From: Carettochelys insculpta | Lineage: Eukaryota; Chordata; Testudines; Carettochelyidae | NCBI RefSeq assembly: GCF_033958435.1 | Contig: NC_134152.1 | Location: forward strand, 16,912,001-16,976,000 | Direction of reading: 5' to 3' | DNA length: 64,000 nt | Part shown: positions 46,815 to 58,425 of the stretch, in pieces | How positions within the stretch are numbered: the first letter of the stretch is position 1 | Layout: every line of letters starts with the position of its first letter | Notes under the pieces: generated by a model | Seen by the model: the letters and a program-made list of their open reading frames with translations, nothing else | Database searches by the model: none | Told to the model about the DNA's origin: nothing | Made by a program: the position numbers and the translations under genes

Positions 46815-48401
46815 GCCCTACACCCTATTGTCCTGCACCTGGTGTTGGGGGGCGCGACCCATGTCTTGGCTGGAGCCCTGGTCGAGGCTGGGTGGGGGCC
46901 GGGAGAACCGGCAAATAGGGCCAGCTGGTGTCCGCAGGCCCATGGTCCCCCTCGGCAGCAGGCCCCAGGGTGGCAGACGGTGGAGGGATGGCAGGTGGAG
47001 CAGCAGGTGGAGCGATGGGCAGAGCGGCGGGTGGAGCAGTGGGGGGGCCAGGTGCTGCGCAATCTTTTGGAATGTGTGCATGAAGGCCCCCCAAGCCTCC
47101 TGGCGCCAGGCCAGTGCTCACTCCTGGAGCTCTAGTTGCCGCTCCTCCACCCGCAGGCGCCGCTCCAACACCTCCAGCTGAAGGCGGAGGGTTGCGAGCA
47201 GCTGGGGTGTCCGTGGCCATCCGTGGGTGGCTCCTCCTCTGTCGGCCTCATCCTGGGGCTGGTCTGTGCTCCGCCGAGGGGCTGGCCTGCTGGGATGGCC
47301 CCGGTGGGCTCTCCGGGACCACTGACACCTCGCCAGCACTCTCCAGGCCCTCCAATGGTGCAGCTGCGGAACACAGGGGGGAACAAGAGAGGAGACAGCT
47401 GTTAGTGTGGGCCCTGACCCGTGGCCCTTGTCCCCCCACCCCTCTGCTGCTGGTTCCCCATCCCCATCCCCCAGAGATGCTGCTGCTGCTGATGGGTGTC
47501 CCCCCCTCATGGGGAACCATAGGTTCTGCTCCCCCCATCCCCAGGGATGGGACATGGTGCTGTCGTGCTGGGGGGCAGGGGCTGATGCACTCTTCTGAGG
47601 GACATGCCACTGCTGTCCTTGGGGCCATGGTCATCTGGGTGTGTGGAGGGCCCTGGTCATGTCTCTTGTCCCCACCCCTTAACCCCGGGGGTGTGCACCG
47701 GGGGGGTACATACCTGACGGTCCTCTACCTCGGTCGGGGGACACCCATTGGTCGGACACCCTGCTGGAGTTGTGGGATGGGAGGGCGATGTGGAGCCCCC
47801 CATCACTGGAGGACTCCCCCTCCTCCTCCTCTGGCGTCCCAGGGGTGGGCTCCTGGGGGGGCTTCTGGGGTGCAGGGCGTGCCTCCGGGGCGGACTCCGT
47901 CTCTGGGGCCTGCTGGGGCTTGTCAGCCAATGTGTCAAGAGTGGCCCGGGGGGGGGAGGAGGTGTGCCGGGGGCCCAGGATGGACCTGAGCTCCCTGTAA
48001 AAGGGGCAAGTGGTGGATGCAGCCCCAGATTGGCTGGCCGTGTTCCGGGCCCGGGCGTAACCCTGCCGCAGTTCCTTAACCTTACTCCTGACGTGGTCAG
48101 GAGTGCGGACAGGGTGACCCTGGGCAGCCAGGCCCTTGGCCAGCCAAGCGAACGCATCCACATTCCGCCTCTTGCTCCCCATTACCTGGAGCAACTCCTC
48201 CTCACCCCAGAGCCCCAGCAGGTCCCGGATCTTGGCCTCTGTCCGGGAGGGGCCCCGCTGCCTCTTCCCCCTCTGGCTGGCAGGCTGGGAGCCCTGGGTC
48301 CCCTTGCGGGGGGTGCCCTGTGGGCACTTGGGGGAATGGCTGGATGCCATGGGGTGCAGGGTGCTGGATTGGGGCTGCTGAGGTCCGTGCAGGCTGTGCA
48401 T
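46815..48401 (-). pseudogene. Harbinger Myb/SANT-like DNA-binding partner
   Basis: The first exon starts at 48401 (MHSLHGPQQPQ; an alternative start is M18 at 48350) and is open to about 47700. A basic segment (SQRGKRQRGPSRTEAK) leads into the trihelix/Myb-like domain: RDLLGLWGEEELLQVM, RNVDAFAWLAKGLAAQG, VRSKVKELRQGYARAR and CPFYRELRSILG. A proline- and glutamate-rich linker (PGTPEEEEGESSSDGG) follows. An intron probably begins at GTCAG|GTATGTACC near 47713 and ends at TTCCGCAG near 47367. The downstream part codes for a coiled segment, LATLRLQLEVLERRLRVEER. It then meets TGA at 47130, where the frame would go on into LAWRQEAWGAFMHTFQKIAQ. One more frame change inside exon 2 is possible. This protein would bind the repeated end motifs and help bring the transposase to them. 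Confidence 0.8.
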
Positions 48402-49059
48402 GTGGCAGTGCTGCTGCCTGCACGAGCTCTCAGCTTCCTGCCACAGGAAATAAGGGGGCGGGGAGCTTTAAGGGGCTGCTGCACGCGGCGACCATAGAGC
48501 TCAGGGGCTGGAGAGAGCATCTCTCAACCCCTTAGCTGATGGCCTCCATGGAGGACCCCGCTATTTCAATGTTGCAGGACGCGGATCGTCTACATGTGCC
48601 CTACTTCGATGTTCAATGTCGAAGTAGGGCGCCATTCCCATCTCCTGATGAGGATAGCGACTTCGACGTCTTGCCGCCTTACATCGATTTCAACTTCGAA
48701 ATAGCGCTGGGCATGTGTAGACACGGCAGGCACTATTTCGAAGTTGGCACGGCTACTTCAAAATAGCCGGCTAGTGTAGACGCAGCTTTTATGACCTATA
48801 TTACCACTAGTCAGTTCTTAGAAAGTGGTGACTGAGGTGGTGTTGACAAGAGTTCCATGAGATCATCTGTGTCATCATCGGAAACAGCTCCTTATTGTCT
48901 TCAACCTCATTAATAGGGGTTTTGTCTTCAGCTTTTGAGGTTGAGGGTTGAGGACTGGCTGATGGTGTTGAGGGTTAGAAGGAGGTAACGAGGATGAGTG
49001 TTGAAAAAATGCTAGGATTGAAGTTTGTACTGCAGCCCTCTTTTTTTCTGTCATAAAAC

Positions 49060-50570
49060 TCCTGATACCGTCAAACAGCTTCACGAATTTGCCACTCGCA
49101 TTCTGAACTCCTTTCTAAGTTTGGACTGTTGTCATCAAGAATTTGTGTATCTGCACTGAAGAATTTTGAGAGTTTTTTAGTAGCCAGTGTTTTTTGTGGT
49201 TCATCCAATTCTTCCTCCTCCTTTTTCTAATGATCTTTCTGCATCCAGCTGAATTAATTCTTCGTTAGTCAATTCTTGACTGAGTGACAATAACAGGTCT
49301 TGAACATTATCTGTGTCCACCTGATTGAAGCCAGTTGAAGTTGCCAGTTGCACAATAGAACTCGAATGTCTTTCACTTTACCCTCAAAACCACAGAAATC
49401 ATGACCATATTTCAGCACTAGCTTTTTCCAAACACCATTCAGGATACTTTGAGTACATTTATTTCATGGAGTTGTGGTTTTTTTCTATAGCCATCTTAAT
49501 GTTGTAGTTCTCCCACAACTGCTTAATTGTTGGTTTGTCTTCTTCTGATGAAGATATGAGATACTTTATCACCGTTTGCAGATAGTAAGCTTTAAATGTA
49601 GCAATGATGCCTTGTTCCGTTGACTGAAGGATGGAAGTGGTATTTGGAGGCAAAAAAAATAATTCAAATGTTATTGCCATAGTCTTCAGATTATTTTCAG
49701 CACAATTTTTAGAGATGAATGATGAAAGGTAGGTTGTTACGTAATTGGCAAAAATCTGCTTTGTCACGCATGCCTTTCTATTAGAACACCAGAACACAGG
49801 TAATGATGCCTTGTTTAAGCCTTTAAGCATCCTTGGATTTTGAGAATTGCAAACAGGAGAGGCTTCAATTTCATGTCTTCTTCCAAATTTCCACCAAGAA
49901 GTAATGTCAGTCGATCCTTCAAGGCCTTGAAACTTGTTGCTTTTGTTTTATTCCTTGAAATAAAGGTTTGAGAAGACATTCTTTTCCAGAAAAACCCCAT
50001 TTCGTTAACATTAAAGATTTGTTTTGGAGACTATCCACTGTCATCAATTATTCATTGCAATGTGGCTGGGAAAAAATGTTAGCTTCTTGAATATCAGCAG
50101 ATGCTGCTTAGCCTGTTACATGTGAATGTACTTGAAAGCACTGAAACCAGCTGTGGATCGCCTTGAACATTACTTTGGCCATCATTTTCAGGTCCTCAAA
50201 TAAAGACAGGGCTTTCTCTCTTATGATGAGGAAGCTCAAGGGCATGTTGCATTAATTATGTCTGTTGATCCAATGTATTAAAAGTCTTTCAAGTTAACCT
50301 CTTATTGCATCCCTGGTCTTTGGTATTTGATGCAACTTTTAGTTCTACTAACATACATATCTGCTATTTCTTTTATCTGTTCTTTCAGCATGAAGGTTGC
50401 ATGCACGGTTGATGCCACCAAGTTCATTGCCAAATGTATGTCTTTCAATTTCTGTCCCTCTTCAATTCTTTAAATAACTTCAAATTTGGTAGACACAGAT
50501 ATTGCTTTCCTTGTTTTCTTTGGCTTAGTGACAGCTCCTGAAGAAATTTTTTTCATATGATGATCACAAA
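49060..50570 (-). pseudogene. Tigger/pogo (CENP-B/jerky-like) transposase, degenerate
   Basis: The N terminus on the minus strand near 50555 reads KKISSGAVTKPKKTRKAISV followed by KFEVI and RIEEGQKLKDI, a CENP-B-type helix-turn-helix start with a stop in it. The best piece is 49830-49459. It contains LPVFWCSNRKACVTKQIFAN, TTYLSSFISKNCAENNL, then FELFFLPPNTTSILQSTEQG and IATFKAYYLQTVIKYLI. The block LPPNTTSxxQxxxQG is the hallmark of the DDE_1 transposases of Tigger, jerky and pogo. Many stops and frame changes lie between. It is not functional. Confidence 0.82.
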
Positions 50571-50832
50571 TAAATTAATATCGCTCACAGTCAGTATGAT
50601 ACAAACACAGTGAAGCGTGCACACCAACTGGGAAGAGCTGGGCAGCTGAGGGAAATGAAACAGCCTGCTGTATTCCTCTGTGTTCATTACTTATGAAACG
50701 GATGCTTGGATGAAGGTTGATTCTTCTTTGTAGTGAAAATATGTTCATAAATTGAAAAATAGGTATAAACTTACATAATTCATTATAGCAAAAGTTCATA
50801 AATCGAAAGTTTGTAAATTGAGGTATGCGGTA

Positions 50833-52447
50833 TTGGGGGAGGGAAGCTATATTTCTATTCCCAATCTTGAGTCCATTATACACTATGGGGAGGGGACACA
50901 CTAGCCTTTGTAAACTGAACTGAGATTTCCCAAGCATTTCCACTAGAATACGCTGTTTAAAGTAACTACATGGTATAGATATATTAACCACAGAAAGATA
51001 TATTTAAGTGATAAATAGTAAGTGTAAAAATCAAAGTTGTTATCCAAGAAATTAAAAATAATTTTGCAGTCTGAGTTCTATAAACTAAACAGGGTTAGAA
51101 TCAGGAAGTATCTCACCCTGATACATAAACATGTCACAGAGCCTCGGTACACAAGCTGGTATTGCTTTCCAGTCTGAGATTATGTTTCCGCAGGTCAGTC
51201 TTTTGTCCTTTGGATGTGTTTCAGTTTGTTGAGTTGTGAGGAAAGTGAAATCAAGTCATGATATCACTTGCCCTGTTTATAATATTTCCAGCTTGCCGAA
51301 AAGATCTTTTACTGTGACATGAATCAAGCATTCTCCACTGTAGACATGCTCTCTCTGAGAAGCCTTCTGACATGCTTGTTGGGAGAGTGGATTCCCTTTA
51401 ACAGGCCATTGGTTCATCTGACAACTCCATTGTTGTACCTGAGAGACTGATTGGGAACATTTACAATCTCACAATATATTTCAGTAATAGACACATAGCA
51501 AAATGTTTCAACTTTGCATATAGTGGTAACCCATACAATCCAACAGAATATTAATGTTCAACAAATTAAGAGTTTTAAAATGATGAAACTACATACATAT
51601 TGACCAATCATCAGGTCAAATTAAAAGAAACAAAGCATCATTAAATTAATCTTAGAGATAATGTGTTGCCCTTGCAGCACCTCTGGGCCAATGTCTGTCT
51701 TGAGATGTTCCTGCTGGCAGTTATATAGGTGAAGGCTGAATGCATGCACCTAAGGGCAGCACTTTTTTTCATGTCAAAATTAAATCCACCATTTGGAGAC
51801 TTGTGTAACACACCTGTGTAGTTCAAGGTGGATTAAAAATGAAGTATCATTCTTAGCTCTGGATTTCTTGTCAATTTAAACAAGTTCGTTAATGTAGCTG
51901 TAACTTTTCTGTTTATGTTTCTCCTTCTATTTGCTACAAGACGGACTTCTTTCCAACACATTCCTGAATAGTAAAAGCTTATTATAAGACCTATCAAGTC
52001 ACACTGATTCATGCAATGATAGGAAGTTTCCAAGATTAGAGCAAGGTCAGATGATAAATCCCTATAATTCTCATGGTTTCTGCTGGTCCAGTCACAACAC
52101 TGATTTCTCAACTGCCATGTGTCACACATGTCCTCCAGCATCAGGAATGAATGAGGTGGAGCAATAAGAAAATCATACAGCCAAGCGAAAAGCAGCAGAA
52201 ATTGATCTGGAAAGGTGGCAGAGTTTTCAGCAGGATGGCTCAGTACAAATATTCCTTGAGGGAAAATGGCCACAGAAGGGACAAAGGATCAAATGAGTGC
52301 TTCCCAAGCAGCAGATATCATTGTGTTGTAAGTGTGTAACCCACATACTTGCACTGCAGCATTTAGTGGGGTAAATAAGGGAAGGAACAGTATGGAGTAC
52401 AAATCGTTCATGTTTCTGTGCTTGCAGACTTGCTAATGCCACACATG
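50833..52447. other. No recognisable feature
   Basis: AT-rich sequence between the Tigger and MITE copy D. The open frame at 51833-52273 (minus) shows no motif known to me. Confidence 0.4.
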
Positions 52448-53146
52448 AGCCTTGTCTACACGTGCACACTACTTCGAAGTAGCGGCACTAACTTTGAAAT
52501 AGCGCCCGTCACGGCTACACGCGCCGGGTGCTATTTCGAAGTTAACTTCGACGTTAGGCAGCGAGACGTCGAAGTCGCTAACCCCATGAGGGGATAGGAA
52601 TAGCGCCCTACTTTGAGAGTAGGGACCGTGTAGTCGTTGCACGTCCCGCAACTTCGAAATAGCGGAGTCCGCCATGGCGACCATCAGCTGAGGGGTTGAG
52701 AGACGCTCTCTCTCGAGCCCCTGCGGGGCTCTATGGTCACCGTGGGCAGCAGCCCTTAGCCCAGGGCTTCTGGCTGCTGCTGTGGCAGCTGGGGATCCAT
52801 GCTGCAGGCACAGGGTCTGCAACCAGTTGTCGGCTCTGTGGATCTTGTGTTGTTTAGTGCAGCTGTGTCTGGGAGGGGCCCTTTAAGGGAGCGGCTTGCT
52901 GTTGAGTCCGCCCTGTGACCCTGTCTGCAGCTGTTCCTAGCACCCTTATTTCGATGTGTGCTACTTTGGCATGTAGACGTTCCCTCGCAGCGCCTATTTC
53001 AACGTGGTGCCGCGCAACGTCGAAGTTGAACATCGACGTTGCCAGCCCTGGAGGACGTGTAGACGTTACTCATCAATATAGCCTATTTCGATGTTGCTAC
53101 ATCGAAATAAGCTATTTCGATATAGGCTTCACGTGTAGACGTAGCC
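52448..53146 (-). mobile_element. ~700-bp Harbinger deletion derivative (MITE), copy D
   Basis: It starts agccttgtctacacgtg and ends cacgtgtagacgtagcc. The flanks are ATG and AGG, one mismatch. The same two blocks as copies A-C are present. A small internal deletion around 52612-52625 removes part of the cgacgttcaacgtcg inverted word. Confidence 0.87.
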
Positions 53147-54929
53147 AGGGTGACTCTGCTGGATGGTCTAAATCTCATCCAGCAATTGGTTGTGGCAGAC
53201 AAAGGAGATGATAATTACCTGTTTCAAGTTACTTTTTTGATTTCTCCTGTGGACAAGAAGCTTACAGGAGACATCTAGAATCAGGCTCTGAGGGCGTAAC
53301 CAGTGGAAACTCAAGGGATGGGAATGGAGTTTATAATTATGAGCAGAGAGAGCCTGTCAGGAGGATACACTACTAGTTTTTGCCCTGTGGGTCATGTTTC
53401 ACAGCTCAGTATCCAGATTGACTCTACTGGAGTGGTGCTATATGCCCGTTCAGTGCAGGTTACCTGCCTCTTCACTGACAGTGGTGTTTGGGGTGAAAAA
53501 GAAGTTCTCTTGCTGCATCCTAGCTCTGGGTTTGTTGGGAGTGTCCAATCTCACTCTCTGGAGTCTGCATTATACTCCCATTCCCTCAGGTCATTAGCAC
53601 ATCTGCAAATTGACTGGAGCCCAGCTAGAAAAGAGACATCTCTCAATGTCAGCCCTATGCACATCTGTCCTTCCTTCACTTTACCATCTTCCCATACACA
53701 AGTGCCCCATCCCCACAGAGCACCCCAGTGGTCATAGCCACCCCCCTCACTCATACCACAGCTGCCTCACATGCTATTCTGAACCTCTTCTCCCCCATCC
53801 CCATGGCTGCCCCCCAGCACTGACTGCTCTGGCTGCAATCTCCCCTCCCCCATGAGCCATGTGCCACCATGGGGCCATAGCCTTACCACCTCCCCCCTCC
53901 ATGCACCAGATCACTACACCCCTACCATTTGGATTTGGAGGGGGAGTGATGGGGCTTGTGGTAGGGCGGCTGGGGGAGAGGGAAAGTGGAGGGGGAGACA
54001 GGGGCAGAGAAATCTATGCCCCCCACCCCCGAGTTTAAATGGTGCTCCATGGCCCTGGAGTGTCGCATTCCTGATGCATCGGCAGCTCAGAAGTGTTGCT
54101 GAGATCTCCTACCTGCCCATGCTGCATTCACCCTATGGCCTTGCCCAGCTGCCACAGCCCCTGGCCTGCTCACCATGAGCTCCCCCAGCCCCTGCCTACC
54201 AACAGTGGGAAGGGGCATGTCAGTGATCTCTCCCTGGGGCAGCAGGGAGCTACCCCTTTCTCTTGGCTTTGTGGCAGGGAGCAGGAGCCCACAGGAGGGG
54301 GCCATGCAAAGCACAGCAGCAGGGCTGAACCATAGGGGAAACCATAGCAGCCCCAGCTCCCAGCAAGGGTATGGAGGTATCACGTGGCATCATGGCCCCT
54401 CTGGAAGCTGCCTGGGTTGTGGGCCAGCACCCAGCCACCCCAGGCAACAGGGATCCCAGTGGCAGGGATGGCGCAGTGGGTGGCCCCAAGGATAGTGCTT
54501 AACTTCATGGTGAGTGGCAATGCAGCCTCCCTTGGAGCTGCTTCTCCCCACCCCAGGCTGGGCTGCAAGCACTCTGCAGGCTGGAGGGGCTGAGCTCCCA
54601 GTCTGACCTCACCACCATCAGCTCTATTTCCCTATAAATAGGGAGGGGGCAACCTTCCGATTTCCTTCCACTGCTCCGCTTCCTGCCCACTCCACATCTC
54701 CATTTACTCCGTGCTCAGGAGGGGAGCCACTTGTGGCTGAGCCAAGGCAGACAGCTCAGAAAAGCTCTGAGGCTACAGGCAGAGATCGGAGGGGCAGGAC
54801 AAAATCTCGGACATTTTTAAAAGCATGCTCAGACAGAGATTTAATGGCTGAAAACAAGGATGTGTCCGGAGAACCTGACTGTGGAAACCCTAGCGTGGGA
54901 GAAGGAGAATTCAGTTCAATTTTCAATAA
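53147..54929. other. No gene recognised; G+C- and C-rich block
   Basis: From about 53640 to 54720 the sequence is pyrimidine-rich and G+C-rich, with long frames on both strands that show no motif. An old repeat of unknown class is likely. Confidence 0.35.
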
Positions 54930-55108
54930 AAAGGGTATTGATTAGATATTGAGAAAAACTTTCTAACTATGAGGTTAGTTAAGTAGTGGAATAGGTTGTT
55001 TCAGGAGGTTGTGGAATCTCTGCCATTGGAGGTTTAAAAACACGTTAAACAAACATCTCTGTCAGGGATGGCCTAGGTATATTTAATCTTGCCTCAGTGC
55101 AGAGGAAT

Positions 55109-56003
55109 CATAGAACACTAGAACTGGAAAGGAACTCAAGAGGTCATCAAGTTCAGTCCCCTATCCTTATGGCAGGACCAAGCACTGTCTAGACCAGGGG
55201 TCTGCAATCAAACTAGTGAGAAGAGCCATTTGTTTCAAATTCAGTTACAAAATCAATCCTTCAAGAGGCGCAATGCATGTGACTATGAGTCAGTCCTTAG
55301 TGAATAACACCAAACTGTGCTTTTTATTGCCCCTATGTTGAGAACAGCTCACACGCAATTATTTGTACCTGTTAGAAAGTTAAGATACTCTCGTCCCCAG
55401 GCTTTAACCCTTCATCCCACAAACCCTCCCCCACATCCCTCTAAGCATCAACGCTGAGCTCCAACCTCCCTCCCCACACCCCCAGGCTTAAGTCCTCTGA
55501 GCTCCAACCTCCCCTGTCACCTGCAGGCTTAACTCACCTCAGCACTCACAGTTTGGCCATGACCACTCCCTCCCCCTGCTGACCCCACTGTCTCTTCCTC
55601 CATCTTGGCACTGTTGTGAGGCTCTGGCAGGGGCAAGCTCAGCCACCCTCCCCCCACAGCTCTCTTGCTAGCTTAGACTTCCAAGTGGAGCAGCTCCCTG
55701 CCCTGCCAGCTTTCATTTCCAGGTTCCCTGCTGCAGATGACTGCTGAGCGTCTCTGGCTGCCGCCACCGATTAAACAAAGAAACAATTCAGTTGGCTCTA
55801 CATCTGTAAACTGAATTTAGATTTTTGTTTAAGTGGTGGTAGCCTCTGGAGCCACAAGAGAAGTCAGCAGCAGCAGCTCTATGAGCCGCAAGTGGCTCCT
55901 TAAAGAGCCACATGTGGCTCCAGAGGCACAGGTTGCCAACCCTGGTCTAGACCCTCCCCAATAAATGTCTATCTAACCTGCCCTTAAATATCTCCAGTGA
56001 TGG
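55109..56003 (-). mobile_element. CR1 LINE 3' end, minus strand, itself interrupted by a hAT MITE
   Basis: The left part, 'aatcatagaacactagaact ... accaagcactgtctagac', continues after the hAT element as cctccccaataaatgtcta and ctccagtgatggga. This is the inverse of a CR1 3' end, with its aatcatag side being the tail. It sits inside another CR1 in the opposite direction. Confidence 0.8.
55195..55944. mobile_element. 750-bp hAT-type MITE with perfect 8-bp target duplication
   Basis: The ends are caggggtctgcaatc and, inverted, cagggttggcaacct. GTCTAGAC is repeated exactly on both sides (55187-55194 and 55945-55952). The 8-bp duplication and CAGGG-GCAA ends are those of the hAT superfamily. Inverted 'gccacatgtggctc' words lie near the right end. 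No transposase is present. Confidence 0.92.
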
Positions 56004-56062
56004 GAGAATGGGCTAGATGATCTCTTGAGGTCCCTGCAGTCCTACATTCTTATAATTCTATG

Positions 56063-56555
56063 ACAGAGCCATGGTAATGTGATGGGTAGTCTGGGATGAG
56101 TTGAACCAGATTGGGGAATTCCACACATTTCTAGAATAAAACTTGAATCAAACATTTTCTTAATGTTCTGAAATATTTGGATGTCTCACCCGCCCTTCTT
56201 CCGATTTCTGTATTCAAAACTGAAGTATGATGAGAGCCTGTTCTCAGAAGAGATACAGATAATTTGGATAATTTTCAGATAATTTCAGTACTTTGGACTT
56301 TTATTGTCTTACTACTAGAATCCCCAAGAACTTTACAAGCAATGATTTAAACTTTACTGTTATCTTTATCCTGGACAATCTAAAGAAAGCAGTAGATACA
56401 AGACTATTGCAAGACCAGGAAGGGTGAGACAGGAGAAACTTCGCATAGATCAAATAGTAACTATGTCTGGTAGTCATTATTTAACATGTTTGATAGAACT
56501 TATGGAAACCGCTATGCCACTGTGGAGTTCCTCAGAAATTTGTGAATATCCTTTG
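56063..56555. other. No recognisable feature
   Basis: AT-rich spacer between two CR1 loci; it could hold further decayed CR1. Confidence 0.4.
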
Positions 56556-57206
56556 GATCGTCTATAAAAATAACAAAAGGCAAAAGGAAGAAGTTCTTTA
56601 AAGGAAAGGGCGGGTCCTCTACTTAATAGGAAAGCAGAGCTAATAACTGATTACATCAATATGTTTAGATTATTTAATACCTATTTTGCTTAAGTCTTCA
56701 CTAAAAAGACTTTTGGGGACCAGATATTCAACATAATTATATTTACAAGAAGGAGGAAGGAATGCAAGATCAAACAGAGAAAGAATGGGTTAAAATATTT
56801 AGATAAGTTAGATATATTCAAGTTATCTGGGCCTAATGAAATTCATCTTTGATAATGTAAGGAAATAGCTGGAACAATCTCAGAACCATTAGCAATTATT
56901 TTGCAGAACTCATGGAGAATGGGTAAGGACCCAGATGCCTGGAGTGCAAACATACAGTGCCTATCTTTTAAAACGATAACAAAGTGGAACTAGAGAAATA
57001 TAGAACAGTCAGGCTAACTCTGCTACCTGGAAAGAAACTGAAACAAATTATTAATCAATTTGTAACATTTAGTGGATAATAGGATTATAACGAGTAGCTA
57101 GCATGGATCTTTCAGAAACAAATCATGCCAAAAGAGCCAAATTTCCTTCTTTGATTGTGTTACTGGCCCAGTGAGTGGAGAGAAGCAATAGATGTGAAAT
57201 ATACCT

Positions 57207-57821
57207 AAAGCAACCATATCTCTGTCCCAAATACATGACAGGGACCTATTCACGGAGGGGCACCTCCTCTTGGCTCCACAGAGGCGTGGGGAGCTGGCAA
57301 GCAAGCGGCAGCCACCTATGCTCATCCCAGCTCCCTGAGCCTCTGGGAGCAGGGAAGCGGGAGACAGTTGCTGGTGCTCCCTGGCTTTGTTGAGCCTTGG
57401 GGAACCGGAAAGTGGGCAGCAGCTGCTGGTGCTCCCCCTGGCTTCACCGAGCCTTGGGGAGCCAGGCAGGAGGCAGCAGCCACCAGTGTTCCCCTGGTTT
57501 TGCCGAGCCTTGGAGCTGGGAGAGCAGCAGCAGCCTCAGGTGTTCCCCCGGCTTCCCACAGGCACGTGGAAGAAGAGCACCAACTTACCCTATCTTTGGA
57601 GGGCCCCCTGCTGGTTCCCTCTTCCTGTGGGCTGACAGCACATAAGCTCTCCACCTGCTTTCCAGCCAGCAGCTGCGCCTGCCCACGTTGCTGAGGGAAA
57701 AGGTCAGCCTGTGGGGGGCCAAATATGGGGCAACTGGTCCCTTTTAAAAAACAATTTGGGATGCCTTGCTGGTGCCCCAGATATGGGGCTGTCCCATCCA
57801 ATACAGGACAGATGGTCACTG
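57207..57821. mobile_element. 615-bp TIR element inserted in CR1
   Basis: GAAATATACCT occurs on both sides (57196-57206 and 57822-57832), and CR1 coding sequence continues exactly across. The ends are loosely inverted: aagcaaccatatctctgtcc on the left and, inverted, cagtgaccatctgtcctgt on the right. The middle has imperfect tandem units around ggtgctccccctggctt. A related partial copy, inverted, is at 63668-64000. The class is uncertain (hAT-like by its duplication, though the exact duplication length is ambiguous). Confidence 0.7.
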
Positions 57822-57876
57822 GAAATATACCTTGGTTTTAGGAAGTCTTCTCTCCTACATGGCATTCTGATAAATA

Positions 57877-58425
57877 GGTCCCAACCAAATTCATGGCCAT
57901 GAAAAACATTTCAGGGACCATGAAATCTGTTCTCCACCCAGGAAATCTGGCTTTTTTTGTGCTTTTACTCTATATTATACAGATTTCACAAGGGTGACCA
58001 GCCTTTCTCAAACTGGGGGTCCTGACTCAGAACAGAGGTGCAGAAGGTCAAAGGGTGTATTAGAGGAGTCACTGTATTACCACCCTTATTTCTGCACTCC
58101 ATTCAGAGGAAGGGGCTTGACTGTAGGCTGGGAGCATCCTTACTTGGCATCCTTACTTCTGTGCAGCTGCTTTCAGAGCTGGACTACTGGCCAACCATCA
58201 CCACTCACGAGCTGCTCAACTTTGAAGGCAGTGGCAGCACAGAAGTAAGGGTAGCAGTACTCACTCCTCTATACAATAACTTTGTGGACCTCCACTTCTT
58301 CTTAGGTTAGGACTCCTACAATGACATCACCATGAAATTTCAGATTTAAAAAGCTGAAATAATGAAATTTACAATTTTCTCAAAATCCTATGGCTGTTGA
58401 AATTGGCTAAAGTGAACTGTGAATG
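57877..58425. mobile_element. 549-bp foldback DNA element inserted in CR1
   Basis: It starts ggtcccaaccaaattcatgg and ends 'taaagtgaactgtgaatgt', which are inverted relatives (ccaaattcatgg versus ctgtgaatgt). Inner arms mirror each other: 'tcatggccatgaaaaacatt', 'cttatttctgcactccattc' and 'actggggg-tcctgactca' on the left, and inverse words such as 'agaagtaagggtagcagta' and ttaggactcc on the right. CR1 continues directly across. It resembles a widespread palindromic MITE of reptiles. A duplication of TA is possible. Confidence 0.6.

Larger units (their letters stand above)
44852..48787. mobile_element. Near full-length 3.9-kb Harbinger transposon, two convergent genes
   Basis: It starts agctacgtctacac and ends gtgtagacgcagct, with TTT on both sides (44849-44851 and 48788-48790). 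A 5-bp reading, TTTTA, is also possible. Next to each end are many ctatttcga / tcgaaatag words, including the perfect palindrome cgaaataagctatttcg at 44910-44926. The plus strand carries the DDE transposase and the minus strand the Myb-like partner, facing each other. Both genes have a few lesions, so the copy is not autonomous. However, it is by far the most complete DNA transposon in the window and the likely parent of MITE copies A-D. Confidence 0.92.
44634..50832 (-). mobile_element. Tigger/pogo-type transposon split by a Harbinger
   Basis: The outer ends are similar inverted sequences. The left has 'atggtttgatttacaaatg' and 'gaaaattcataaatcaaaa'. The right reads, inverted, cgcatacctcaatttacaa and 'actttcgatttatgaact'. 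The transposase is on the minus strand at about 49060-50570. The span 44852-48787 is a Harbinger inserted later. Without it the Tigger would be about 2.26 kb. Coding sequence is heavily decayed. Confidence 0.8.
54930..56062 (+). mobile_element. CR1 LINE 3' end, interrupted by another CR1
   Basis: The left part (54940-55108) reads 'gatattgagaaaaactttct', 'ggttgtttcaggaggttgtg' and ends ctcagtgcagag. The right part (about 56004-56062) continues 'gggctagatgatctcttgag ... ttcttataattctatga'. Together they form one CR1 3' end in plus orientation. The intervening 55109-56003 is a later insertion. Confidence 0.8.

Noticed and set aside
47114..48497. Long plus-strand frames (291 and 249 codons)
   Set aside because: They lie opposite the Myb-like gene and its intron, have low-complexity Gly/Pro content and no motif.
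44849..48792. 5-bp target duplication TTTTA for the Harbinger
   Set aside because: Possible, but 3-bp TTT agrees with the 3-bp repeats of related copies (CAG, TAT, CTA, AAA); the 5-bp match is probably chance in a T-run.
51833..52273. 146-codon minus-strand frame as a host exon
   Set aside because: No motif, no flanking splice pattern that convinced me; left as unrecognised.
53303..54593. Run of overlapping frames that could suggest a host gene
   Set aside because: Frames overlap on both strands, are Pro/Ser/His-rich and show no splice-consistent motif or domain.
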